Shown here in pieces: positions 7,675 to 15,831 of a DNA stretch of 64,000 bases. The DNA lies in assembly GCF_042663585.1 (NCBI RefSeq), contig NZ_JBHTAN010000006.1, positions 1,178,001 through 1,242,000 of the forward strand, read 5' to 3'. A program made the translations under genes and the position numbers. This DNA is from Natranaeroarchaeum sp042663585 (GTDB lineage: Archaea > Halobacteriota > Halobacteria > Halobacteriales > Natronoarchaeaceae). The first letter of the stretch is position 1, and every line of letters starts with the position of its first letter. Below the pieces are notes generated by a model. The model saw only the letters and a list, made by a program, of their open reading frames with translations. It was not told the DNA's origin and searched no databases.

Positions 7675-8955
7675 ATGCGACTGATCCAGACGCTCGTCCC
7701 GGAGGGCAAGCGCGAGGTCGTCATCGAGGTCATCGAGGAGGCCGAAGTCGATTACGCGATGACCAGCGAGACGTCGGAGCAGGGGTACAGCGATATCCTC
7801 TACATCCCGACGGAAGCGGACGACGTCGAAGGGATCCTCGACGAACTACGCGATATCGGCGTCGAGCGGGAGGGGTATATGCTCGTTACCGACGTCGAGA
7901 CCATCGTCTCCGAGCAGTTCGAGGAACAGAACGAGGACGACGAATCGGACGACGAGCGGATCTCACGGGAGGAACTCTCGACGAAGGCACACAATCTCTC
8001 TCGCTCCACCACCAACTACATTATCTTCACCGTGGTAAGCGCAGTCGTCGCCACAGCAGGGTTGCTCGAAGACAGTGCGGCGATTGTCGTCGGGTCGATG
8101 GTGATCGCACCCCTGATCGGGCCCGCGATGGCCTCTTGCGTCGGGACGGTGATCAACGACGACGAACTGTTCTGGGAGGGGATCCGCTCACAGACGCTCG
8201 GCATCTTCGTCGCCGTGCTCAGTGCGACGCTGTTTGCGTTCTCGTACCGCCTCCTGCTCGTGTCGGAACTCGATCTGCTGTTGATCCAGCAGGTGGCAGA
8301 GCGGGTCCATCCGGGCTTGCTCGCACTTGCGGTCGCACTCGGTGCCGGGGTCGCGGGTGCGCTCTCGCTGACCTCGGGCGCGGACGAGGCGCTCGTGGGC
8401 GTCATGATCGCCGTCGCGTTGATGCCGCCTGCCGCGAGCGTCGGTCTCGGTATCGCGTACGCTGATCCGGTCGTCGCTGGCGGGGCCGGCGTTCTCGTGC
8501 TTGTCAACGTGCTCTCGATCAACGCCGCGGGAATCGTGACGATCTGGAGCAAACGCTACCGGCCGACCCACTGGTTCGAGGAGCGCCAGGCCAGACGCGA
8601 CACGATCCGGCGGTTCGCCGCATTCGTCCTGGTCATTCTGATTCTCACGTCCTTTCTGGCGGTTAGCTCGCTCGACGCGCGAGACAACGCCGTCTTCGAG
8701 ACGACCGTCCAGACAGAGATCGAATCCTCGGTCGATGGTAACGTGCTTGCCGTCGAGTTCGATTACCAGCCGCGACTGCTCTCACAGAGCCAGAGTGGCG
8801 TCGTCGTGCACGTAAACAGCCAACAGCGCGGGCTAGCCGACGACCTCCAGACGGCTATCGAAGCGGAGACCGGCGAGCGACTGAACGTGACGGTCGTCTA
8901 CGAGGATACGGAGCATTCGGACGGTTCCAGTGGCTCGTCGGGCGGCGGACAGTAG
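7675..8955 (+). CDS. DUF389 / TIGR00341 membrane protein, 426 aa
   Basis: Residues 1-105 form a soluble ferredoxin-like region with an acidic linker (EEQNEDDESDDERISREELS). Then come about six hydrophobic segments: IIFTVVSAVVATAGLLEDSAAIVVGSMVIAPLIGPAMASCVGTVI carries the family signature (GSMVIAPL-GP), followed by helices around GIFVAVLSATLF, LLALAVALGAGVAGALSLTSG, LVGVMIAVALMPPAASVGLGIAY and VLVLVNVLSINAAGIVTIW. A further helix FAAFVLVILILTSFLAV and a soluble end with SDGSSGSSGGGQ close it. The start MRLIQTLVPEGK is typical; nine bases upstream an in-frame ATG adds only three residues. The function of the family is unknown. Confidence 0.85.
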   Translation: MRLIQTLVPEGKREVVIEVIEEAEVDYAMTSETSEQGYSDILYIPTEADDVEGILDELRDIGVEREGYMLVTDVETIVSEQFEEQNEDDESDDERISREELSTKAHNLSRSTTNYIIFTVVSAVVATAGLLEDSAAIVVGSMVIAPLIGPAMASCVGTVINDDELFWEGIRSQTLGIFVAVLSATLFAFSYRLLLVSELDLLLIQQVAERVHPGLLALAVALGAGVAGALSLTSGADEALVGVMIAVALMPPAASVGLGIAYADPVVAGGAGVLVLVNVLSINAAGIVTIWSKRYRPTHWFEERQARRDTIRRFAAFVLVILILTSFLAVSSLDARDNAVFETTVQTEIESSVDGNVLAVEFDYQPRLLSQSQSGVVVHVNSQQRGLADDLQTAIEAETGERLNVTVVYEDTEHSDGSSGSSGGGQ

Positions 8956-9005
8956 CGACTACGGACGAGCGTCGCAAAAAAGGGGTCCGAACGCGTCTCC
9001 GGCGA

Positions 9006-9293
9006 TTAGTGGTCGTGACCGGTCAGTTCGCCGAACGTCGCGCCGAAGCGATCCTCGAAGAGGTCCATCGTCTGTTCTTCGATTGCCTGAACCTCCTCGC
9101 TCGGTTCGGCCTCTGCGTGGTGGACGGCGCCGTGGATACGCTGTGCGAGGCTGATCATCGCCATGTCGGAGACGACCGTCGCTGCCGGCTCTTCGCCCTC
9201 GGAAAGCAGTTCCAGCAGTGCGGGGGGGACCTCGAACTCGTCAGCGGATTCGTCGTCGGCTTCGACCGTGATCGAAACAGTTTCGCTTGCCAT
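9006..9293 (-). CDS. small acidic haloarchaeal protein (DUF7545-like), 95 aa
   Basis: Very acidic protein with N-terminal beta segment SETVSITVEADDESADEF, then helices ALLELLSEGEEPAATVVSDMAMISLAQRIHGAVHH and EVQAIEEQTMDLFEDRFGATFGELTG. It resembles a haloarchaea-only family that I remember as DUF7545. Convergent with the DUF389 gene 50 bases away. No known function, no membrane segment or metal motif (the ending GHDH is short). Confidence 0.7.
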   Translation of the reverse strand: MASETVSITVEADDESADEFEVPPALLELLSEGEEPAATVVSDMAMISLAQRIHGAVHHAEAEPSEEVQAIEEQTMDLFEDRFGATFGELTGHDH

Positions 9294-9434
9294 ACCCCCG
9301 CTTGGTCTCGTAAACGTAAAAGAGCGGCTTTGTTGATTCGTGACAGTGTGCCGGGCAAAATCGAACGCCCTCCTCGGAAGTCGGCCGACAGAACACGATG
9401 CAGTCCCGCGAAAGCTACCAGTCCGGTCGCAGCG

Positions 9435-10493
9435 TCAGTCGTCCGCGACGGCCTGCTCTTTCGCGCTCTCGGTCTCGTGTGCTTCGAGATATTCGTCGGC
9501 GTCGATAGCCGCCTTACAGCCCATCCCGCCGGCGGTGATCGCCTGCTGGTAGTGGTAGTCAACGACGTCGCCCGCCCCGAAGATGCCGGGAACGTCCGTC
9601 GCCGTCTGGCCGCCGTCGAAGCCGCCCTTGGTCTGGAGATAGCCTGCTTCGTCCATCACGGCGTCGGTGCCTTCGAGATACTCGGTGTTCGGCGTGTGAC
9701 CGATAGCGTAGAACACGGCGCCGATTTCCGTCTCGTACTCCTCGGTCTCGGGGTCGTCAAGTTTGTCGGTCGGGTGGCCCTCGGGGTTCGTAACCATCGT
9801 CACCGATTCGACGCCGTCCTCCGGCGTGCCGTGGAGTTCGGTCACCTCGGTGTTGCGGATGATCTCTATCTCGCCCGCCTCGACTTTCTCCTCGACGCGG
9901 TCGATCCAGTAATCCTCCGCGCGGAACTCCTCGCGGCGGTGGACGATGAAGACCGTATCGGCAAACTTCGTTAGAAACGTTGCCTCCTCCATCGCGGCGT
10001 CGCCACCGCCGACGACGATCATGTCCTCGTCGCGGAAGAATGCGCCATCGCAGGTCGCACAGGTAGAGAGACCGTAGCCCATCAACTCGTCCTCGCCGGG
10101 GATACCGAGCGTCCGGGCGCTCGCACCACTGGCGGCGATGACGGCGTCGGCCGTGTAGACGTCGCCGTTGCGCAACTCGACGCGGAAGGGGCGCTCCGAG
10201 TCGTCCACGTTCTCGACGATGCCGTGTTCCGTCTCCGCCCCGAACTGCGTGGCCTGCTCTTTCATCCGGTTGATCAGGTCCGGCCCGCCGATGCCGTCGG
10301 GGAAGCCAGGATAGTTCGCGACGTCGGTCGTCAGGGTTAGCTGACCCCCCGGTTCGTCGCCCTCGATCACCAGCGGTTCGTTGTTCGACCGGCCGGCATA
10401 GATGGCCGCGGTCAGGCCCGCGATTCCCGTGCCAGCGATGATCAATTTCCTGTGCTCGACTATCTCGTCGTCCGAACTCGACTGGTCACTCAT
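9435..10493 (-). CDS. trxB: thioredoxin reductase, 352 aa
   Basis: Flavoprotein that passes electrons from NAD(P)H to thioredoxin. FAD site: GTGIAGLTAAIYAG (residues 21-34); redox-active CATC (C145 and C148 in the start used here); second nucleotide site VVGGGDAAMEEATFL; C-terminal FAD motif GIFGAGDVVDYHYQQAITAGG. The start MSDQSSSDDEIVEHRKLII is chosen at 10493 because the family begins shortly before the FAD fold; a longer frame to 10553 adds an unlikely basic tail. The acidic, Ser-rich start fits haloarchaeal homologues. Confidence 0.92.
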   Translation of the reverse strand: MSDQSSSDDEIVEHRKLIIAGTGIAGLTAAIYAGRSNNEPLVIEGDEPGGQLTLTTDVANYPGFPDGIGGPDLINRMKEQATQFGAETEHGIVENVDDSERPFRVELRNGDVYTADAVIAASGASARTLGIPGEDELMGYGLSTCATCDGAFFRDEDMIVVGGGDAAMEEATFLTKFADTVFIVHRREEFRAEDYWIDRVEEKVEAGEIEIIRNTEVTELHGTPEDGVESVTMVTNPEGHPTDKLDDPETEEYETEIGAVFYAIGHTPNTEYLEGTDAVMDEAGYLQTKGGFDGGQTATDVPGIFGAGDVVDYHYQQAITAGGMGCKAAIDADEYLEAHETESAKEQAVADD

Positions 10494-10601
10494 ATACTCT
10501 ATTAGGTGTCTGAATCGGTATTTAGCTTGCGCTGTCTGGTCGTCACCGTGCATAGACGGCTCGTTAGACCTCCCGAGCAGTACGTAACTGCGGGCGGAAA
10601 G

Positions 10602-10647
10602 GCGTCACGCTACGGGTGACGAAAGCGTCAGGCTACGGGTGACGAAA
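10602..10647. repeat. 23-base tandem repeat, two copies
   Basis: 10602-10624 and 10625-10647 match except at base 7 (C versus G); each unit has the core CTACGGGTGACGAAA. The core TCACGCTACGGGTGA can fold back partly (TCAC with GTGA). It lies between trxB and the DUF357 gene, about 60 bases before the DUF357 ATG, so it could affect either. Confidence 0.75.
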
Positions 10648-10708
10648 ACGTCGCGTCGAAGGAACTTCCTCCGACAGAGTTACACCCGACTCGGCCGATC
10701 AGGCGAGT

Positions 10709-10993
10709 ATGCCTGCCGATCTCGACGAGAAGACCGACCGGTACGAGAGACTGCTCACGGAGGCGCTAGACGCCGCCGAGGTCGCACCGCCAGCGGACAC
10801 GCCGATGGGTGAGGCTGCCGCGGAGTGTCTGGAGATGGCCGAATCGTATCTGGAGGACGGTCGCCATTTCCGCGACGACGACGACCGGGTGAACGCGCTT
10901 GCGGCCTTTTCGTACGGCCATGCCTGGCTTGACGCCGGTGCGCGAGTAGGGCTGTTCGACGTCCCAACGGACGGACACCTGTTCACGGTGTGA
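10709..10993 (+). CDS. DUF357 family protein, 94 aa
   Basis: All-helical small protein: RYERLLTEALDAAEV, then GEAAAECLEMAESYLEDGRHFRDDDDRVNALAAFSYGHAWLDAGARVGLF, which matches DUF357 (found in many archaea, often fused or near nucleic-acid enzymes; it resembles tetratricopeptide-like helix pairs). No catalytic residues known. The start MPADLDEKTDRYERLL at 10709 gives the usual length. It is followed by the RCK_N-DHH gene on the same strand after 96 bases. Confidence 0.8.
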   Translation: MPADLDEKTDRYERLLTEALDAAEVAPPADTPMGEAAAECLEMAESYLEDGRHFRDDDDRVNALAAFSYGHAWLDAGARVGLFDVPTDGHLFTV

Positions 10994-11089
10994 CCGGAAT
11001 CTGACCTCTCAGACCGTGAATGGGCGGTAAATACTGCTGTTCCAGTCTTCGGGATAGTTAAGTATCGCCCCCCGCAACGCTTTGCTCAC

Positions 11090-12541
11090 ATGAGCGCTGG
11101 GGTCACGATATCTTCGATGGCGAACTACGCAATTCTCGGGTGTGGGAGCGTCGGGCACGTGGTAGCAGAGGAGTTGGTCGAACAGGACAAAGACGTCCTG
11201 ATCATCGACAAGGACGAGGGACGTGTCGAGGCGCTGCGAGATCAGGATCTGAACGCACAGACCGCCGACATCAGGGACGAGGAGGTGGCAGACACTATCG
11301 CGGATCGCGAGGTTGTGCTGATCCTCTCCTCGGACGTCGAGGCGAACAAGGCCGCAGTCGAGCATATCCGGGCACAGAACGGCGACCAGTTCACAGTTGC
11401 CCGGGCGAGCGATCCGGTCTCCGCCGACGAACTGGACGAGATGGGTGCCGACGTGGTGATCAACCCCTCGTCCGTCATCGCCGACTTCGCCCTGCGGTCC
11501 CTGGAATCCGGTGAACTGGAGTACAAGGCCCGCCAGCTCGGCGACGTGATCTCGAACACGAAAGATCACATGGCCGTGATCACGCACGACAACCCAGACC
11601 CCGATTCGATCGCCAGTGCAACGGCGCTGCAGGCGATTGCGGAGCATCTCGGCGTCGACGCGGATATCTTCTATCTCGGCGATATCGGCCATCAGGAGAA
11701 CCGCGCGTTCGTCAATCTGCTCGGTATCGAACTCAACGACTGGCACGAGGCCGATCCCGAAATCGACTACGACACCATCGCGCTGGTCGATCACGCCAAG
11801 GCCGCCGAGTCCGAGGCCGAGTGGAACCCGGACGTCGTCATCGACCACTACGAGTCGGACGCAGAGTACAACCCCGGTTTCGCGGACATCCGGCCGAACA
11901 TGTCCTCGACGTCAACGATCCTGACGAAGTACATCCAGGAGTTCGACATGAACGTCGGCGAGGAAGTCGCAACGGCACTGCTGTACGGCATCCGTGCCGA
12001 AACCCTGGACTTCAAACGCGATACGAACCCGGCCGATCTCACCGCGGCGGCGTATCTCTACCCCTTCGCCAACCACGAGACGCTCGAACAGGTCGAGTCG
12101 CCGTCGATGTCGCCCGAAACGCTGGACGTACTCGCCGAAGCGATCACGAACCGCGAAGTGCAGGGGAGCCATCTGGTCTCGAACGCCGGCTTCATCCGCG
12201 ACCGCGAAGCGCTCGCACAGGCGGCCCAGCATCTCCTGAATCTGGAAGGGATCACGACGACGGGCGTGTTCGGACTGGCCGACGACAAGATCTACCTGGC
12301 GGCCCGCTCGAAGGATATCCGGATGAACATCGGGAAGGTTCTGCAGGACGCCTACGGCGAAATCGGCGAGGCCGCGGGCCACTCGACACAGGCCAGCGCG
12401 GAGATTCCGCTGGGGATCTTCACGGGTATCGAGACCAACGATGACAACCGCGATACACTCCTGCAGTTGACCGAAGAGGCGGTGAAGAGCAAACTGTTCG
12501 ATGCGATGGGCGTCGAAAGCGGCGACAGCAACGGGAGTTAA
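11090..12541 (+). CDS. RCK_N-DHH phosphoesterase fusion, 483 aa
   Basis: Residues 10-130 are a Rossmann/RCK (TrkA-N) nucleotide-binding domain: YAILGCGSVGHVVAEELVEQ with the GxGxxG loop, then ADIRDEEVADT. Residues 155-340 are a DHH phosphoesterase: VITHDNPDPDSIASATAL, YLGDIGHQENRAFVNLLG, LVDHAKA, VVIDHYES; residues 380-475 are the DHHA1 part with GHSTQASAEIPLG. It likely hydrolyses a phosphodiester such as a cyclic dinucleotide or nano-RNA and may sense NAD or another nucleotide through the RCK part; substrate is inference. AGTTAAGTA at 11056-11064, 26-34 bases before the ATG at 11090, supports this start; MANYAILGCG (11117) is the alternative. Confidence 0.85.
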   Translation: MSAGVTISSMANYAILGCGSVGHVVAEELVEQDKDVLIIDKDEGRVEALRDQDLNAQTADIRDEEVADTIADREVVLILSSDVEANKAAVEHIRAQNGDQFTVARASDPVSADELDEMGADVVINPSSVIADFALRSLESGELEYKARQLGDVISNTKDHMAVITHDNPDPDSIASATALQAIAEHLGVDADIFYLGDIGHQENRAFVNLLGIELNDWHEADPEIDYDTIALVDHAKAAESEAEWNPDVVIDHYESDAEYNPGFADIRPNMSSTSTILTKYIQEFDMNVGEEVATALLYGIRAETLDFKRDTNPADLTAAAYLYPFANHETLEQVESPSMSPETLDVLAEAITNREVQGSHLVSNAGFIRDREALAQAAQHLLNLEGITTTGVFGLADDKIYLAARSKDIRMNIGKVLQDAYGEIGEAAGHSTQASAEIPLGIFTGIETNDDNRDTLLQLTEEAVKSKLFDAMGVESGDSNGS

Positions 12542-12556
12542 AAGGAGCGAGACCGA

Positions 12557-13621
12557 TCAGTCGTCGGCGCTGGCCGCCGGCGCGTCGACCTCGATTTCGC
12601 CTGCGTCGAGTTCTTCCTCGACTTCGCGGGCCGCTTTCACCATATTCTCCATTTTGCCGTAGGCGACGTCTCGCGGGAGGAGTTTGACGCCGCAGTCGGG
12701 GCTGACGACGAGTCGCTCCGGCGGGACGACCTCCAGACCCTTTTTGATGTTCTCTTTGATCTCCTCGACGGACTCGACTTCCGCGACGTGAACGTCGGAG
12801 ACGCCGAGCGCGAGATCCTTCGTGAATCCGGGGTCTTTGAACACATCGAGTTGCTCGTAGTCGCCGTTCGCGAGTTCGAGGTCGAACTCGTCGACGGGGA
12901 ACTCGAGGATGTCGGGGTAGATCCGGAAGTAGTCGCCGTAACAGACGTGTAGGCCGATCCGGACGTCCTGGGGGATGTCCTCGACGATGCGTTCGAGACA
13001 CTCGCCGACGATCTGGTGGTCGTCGGGCGTCGTTGCGAGCGCTGGCTCGTCGATCTGGATGTAGCGCGCACCGGCGTCGACGAGCTTTTCGATCTCCTCG
13101 TTGACGAGTTCGGCCAGATCGAAGGCGAGGGCCTCCTCGTCCTCGTAGGCCTCGTTGAACGACCACGAGGCGAGGGTGTAGGGACCGGTGATCGGCACCT
13201 TCACCGGCTTGTCGGTGACGCTCGCGGTGAACTCGTACTCGTCGACCAGCCAGGACTCGTCGTACTCGACTTCGCTGGCGACGCTTGGCTTGTCGAAGGT
13301 GTTGTGCCCCCAGACCTTGACGGGACCGTTGAACTCGTAGCCCTCGATCCGGTCGGCGAAGAACTCTACCATCTCGTTGCGGCGCATCTCGCCGTCGACG
13401 ACGACGTCGAGGCCGGCGCGTTCGTGCTCGTCCGTAATCAGGCGGGCGGCGTCGTCCTCGGCCTCCTGCAGGTCTTCCTCGTCGACTTCGCCCTCCTCGT
13501 AGAGGTCGCTCATCCGGTTGAGCCACTTGGGCTTCGGGTAGCTACCGACGACGGTCGTCATGATGAAGTGGTCGTTCGGATGGTTCTCGGGTTTGAACTG
13601 ATCTTTGTTCTCGTTAGTCAT
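12557..13621 (-). CDS. metE: cobalamin-independent methionine synthase, catalytic (C-terminal type) protein, 354 aa
   Basis: Zinc-dependent methyltransfer from a folate-type donor to homocysteine. Seen: TTVVGSYPKPKWL at the start, IQIDEPALA, the zinc ligands in LHVCYGDY (His, Cys) and SPDCGVKLLPR (Cys), which match MetE family C-terminal halves. Start MTNENKDQF at 13621 overlaps the upstream gene's stop by ATGA; a much longer frame upstream lies inside that gene and is rejected. Archaeal MetE is often split into two proteins, as here, and this one carries the catalytic half. It is the second gene of the operon. Confidence 0.9.
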   Translation of the reverse strand: MTNENKDQFKPENHPNDHFIMTTVVGSYPKPKWLNRMSDLYEEGEVDEEDLQEAEDDAARLITDEHERAGLDVVVDGEMRRNEMVEFFADRIEGYEFNGPVKVWGHNTFDKPSVASEVEYDESWLVDEYEFTASVTDKPVKVPITGPYTLASWSFNEAYEDEEALAFDLAELVNEEIEKLVDAGARYIQIDEPALATTPDDHQIVGECLERIVEDIPQDVRIGLHVCYGDYFRIYPDILEFPVDEFDLELANGDYEQLDVFKDPGFTKDLALGVSDVHVAEVESVEEIKENIKKGLEVVPPERLVVSPDCGVKLLPRDVAYGKMENMVKAAREVEEELDAGEIEVDAPAASADD

Positions 13622-14613
13622 GCTTCCACCTCCGTGGCCGCGGCGGCCGCAAGCGCTTCGAGTTTCGCCTCGAACTTGTTGACTGGTAGATAGAACAGCT
13701 CGGTGTTGGTCGTCAGATACGCCCGGTCGAAATCGGCACTGGGCGTCTGGTTCTCGACCCACTCTACGCGTTCGCGGATCGTCTCGGGGTCCTCGACGAG
13801 CGTGTTCTGCCCGTCGACGAGGCCGAGCGCGATGTCGTCTTTCGTGCCGTACTCGTTGATATTGTAGAGGTTGTCCTCGGTGTTGGAGACGAAGTCGTAG
13901 CCGACGGCGTCGATGTCGGCGTCGAGCAGGTGTGCGTGCACCTTCTCGTCGAGTGCGTCCCAGTAGGTGTTGACGACGACCTCGGCGTCGAGAGCGCTCG
14001 CGACAGTGTCGATAGCCTCGCTGGCTCGCTCGTCTTCGCCCTCGTCGGGCGCGTTCTCGGTCAGCGACGGTTCGAGCAGGAACAGCGTCTCGACGTCCGG
14101 GAAGGCGTCGGCCTCGTCGGCGAGGAACTCGGCGATTGCGTCGAGGAAGGCGGCGTCGTCGCCGTAGTGCTCGTCAGTAGCGAGGTCGGCAAGCGAGTAC
14201 GGACCCGGCAGGACAGCCTGCAGTGGCGCGTCGGTTAGCTCTGCGGTCGTGTCTAGTTCGGCGGCGATGTCGCCGTCGAAGTCGAGGTCGCCCTGGACGA
14301 CCGGGTCGCGATAGAAGTTGTTATTGTCGTAGTATCGGACGATTCCCTGCGTGTCGACGTTGTCGTGAACCGCAAGCGGGTGCGCGAGCATGTCGTCCCA
14401 GCGGAGTTGCCCCTCGACGACGCGGTCGAGACCGGCCGACTCCTGTACGTCGACGACTTCTTCGCGTGCGCGTTCGTACACGTCGACGATCTCTTCGCCC
14501 TCGTCACCGCTGATGAGGTCGTGTTTCTGGTGGCCTTTCAGGTCTCCGAGCTCGTCCTTTGCCCAGTCTGGAAGCGGATACAGACCGGGGGACGTGGCTA
14601 CGAGTTCTGTCAT
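13618..14613 (-). CDS. MetE-type protein, partner of the catalytic half, 331 aa
   Basis: TIM-barrel UROD/MetE-like protein with SPGLYPLPDWAKDELGDLKGHQ at the start, LPGPYSLADLATDE, and the end GLVDGQNTLVEDPETIRERVEWVENQ and YLTTNTELFYLPVN. It resembles the protein that sits before metE in haloarchaea and probably matches the MetE N-terminal domain or a related methyltransferase; the zinc Cys residues of the catalytic partner are absent. It overlaps metE by four bases, so they are coupled. A TATA-like box with a palindrome at the start codon precedes it. Confidence 0.82.
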   Translation of the reverse strand: MTELVATSPGLYPLPDWAKDELGDLKGHQKHDLISGDEGEEIVDVYERAREEVVDVQESAGLDRVVEGQLRWDDMLAHPLAVHDNVDTQGIVRYYDNNNFYRDPVVQGDLDFDGDIAAELDTTAELTDAPLQAVLPGPYSLADLATDEHYGDDAAFLDAIAEFLADEADAFPDVETLFLLEPSLTENAPDEGEDERASEAIDTVASALDAEVVVNTYWDALDEKVHAHLLDADIDAVGYDFVSNTEDNLYNINEYGTKDDIALGLVDGQNTLVEDPETIRERVEWVENQTPSADFDRAYLTTNTELFYLPVNKFEAKLEALAAAAATEVEA

Positions 14614-14648
14614 CGTTCGATAGAACGTAATGACGGGCTTTAATATTT
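14614..14648 (-). promoter_or_regulatory. methionine operon promoter with start-site palindrome
   Basis: On the minus strand a TATA-like stretch (within 14638-14648) is followed, about 27 bases later, by the operon's ATG at 14613. The bases directly before the ATG are a palindrome, CGTTC-GATA-GAACG (14614-14627). The mRNA should be leaderless, so a bound regulator would sit on the transcription start. A further direct repeat TGATAAC-TGATAAC lies upstream at about 14693-14706. Confidence 0.5.
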
Positions 14649-14757
14649 CCTCTTTCGATTAATGCCTTGTAGTAATTTACCGGCGTGGTGCCTGATAACT
14701 GATAACAACCGAAGCTGGCAGTCGTCGCTCTCCGTCGACGCCGGATCAAGTAGGGAT

Positions 14758-15831
14758 CTATCGAGACGGTGGATCCTCCGCTAGCCTGCCAGCATCCGTC
14801 GAGATGACCTGGACATCGCTCGGGTCGAAGCTAACGACGGCCGATCCATGCTCCGGCGTCCGGTCGTCGAGCGCAACCAGATCCCGGCCGTTCCACCGCA
14901 GGTGGATCCGCACCGCACCACCGAGGAACTCGCTTTCGCCGACATCCGCGCGAAGTTCGTTCACCCCACCGCCCACAGTGAGCGCCTCCGGCCGGACACA
15001 CACCAGTGCCCGGTCGGCGTCGACGCGTGGAATCCGGAGCGTCGTGTCCGATACCGACAGCAGGGAGTACTCGCCATCGGAAGCCCGCGCATCGGTGACC
15101 GGCCCCTCGAAGACGTTGTTCTCGCCGAGAAACGTCGCGACGAACCGGGTATCCGGCCGGCGGTAGACGTCCCGTGGCGACCCGATCTGTTCGATCCGGC
15201 CGCCGTTGATCACTGCCAGCCGATCGCTGATCGCCAGGGCCTCGTCCTGATCGTGGGTGACGTACAGCGTCGTCACGCCGAGTTCGGACTGGATCGTCTG
15301 TAGCTGTCGGCGGAGAGTCTTGCGAAGGCGAGCATCGAGTGCGCTCATCGGTTCGTCGAGCAACAGGAGTTCGGGCCCTGGTGCCAGCGCGCGGGCCAGG
15401 GCGATCCGTTGTTGCTGACCGCCCGAGAGTTCGTCCGGATCCCGTTCCTCGAACCCGTCGAGGTCGACCAGCGAGAGCAGTTCGGTGACGCGCTCCTCGC
15501 GCGAGACGTCGCCCGGCGGGTCACGAAACCGCAGGCCGTAGGCGACGTTCTCCGCGACGGTCATGTGCGGGAAGAGCGCGTAGTTCTGGAAGACGACGCC
15601 GATATCTCGCTCTTCGGGTGGCGCTCCAGTGACGGACTCCCCGTCGATCCGAACCGTGCCAGCGTCAGGTGACTCGAAGCCAGCAACCGTCCGCAGGGTG
15701 GTCGTCTTGCCACAACCGGATGGGCCGACGAGCGTGAAGAACTCGCCGTCCTCGACCCTGAACGAGACATCGTCGAGCGCGGTCGTGTCGCCGTAGCTCC
15801 TGGTGATATCTACCAGTTCGAGTTCGCTCAC
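14758..15831 (-). CDS. ABC importer ATP-binding protein (thiamine/Fe3+/polyamine type), 357 aa
   Basis: Nucleotide-binding subunit. Walker A GPSGCGKTTT, Q-loop VFQNYALFPHMTV, signature LSGGQQQRIALARAL, Walker B ELLLLDEPMSALD, switch His in YVTHDQDEAL. C-terminal 120 residues form the OB-fold regulatory (TOBE) part: FLGENNVFEGPV ... CVRPEAL. GTG start overlaps the permease stop by four bases (GTGA). It couples ATP hydrolysis to the fused permease; the substrate is inferred from the neighbouring thiB-like binding protein. Confidence 0.9.
   Translation of the reverse strand: MSELELVDITRSYGDTTALDDVSFRVEDGEFFTLVGPSGCGKTTTLRTVAGFESPDAGTVRIDGESVTGAPPEERDIGVVFQNYALFPHMTVAENVAYGLRFRDPPGDVSREERVTELLSLVDLDGFEERDPDELSGGQQQRIALARALAPGPELLLLDEPMSALDARLRKTLRRQLQTIQSELGVTTLYVTHDQDEALAISDRLAVINGGRIEQIGSPRDVYRRPDTRFVATFLGENNVFEGPVTDARASDGEYSLLSVSDTTLRIPRVDADRALVCVRPEALTVGGGVNELRADVGESEFLGGAVRIHLRWNGRDLVALDDRTPEHGSAVVSFDPSDVQVISTDAGRLAEDPPSR

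Noticed and set aside
12420..13526. 368-codon Arg-rich frame antisense/out-of-frame to metE
   Set aside because: GC-rich shadow of metE and the DHH gene; composition (Arg, Pro, Gly) is not that of a halophile protein.
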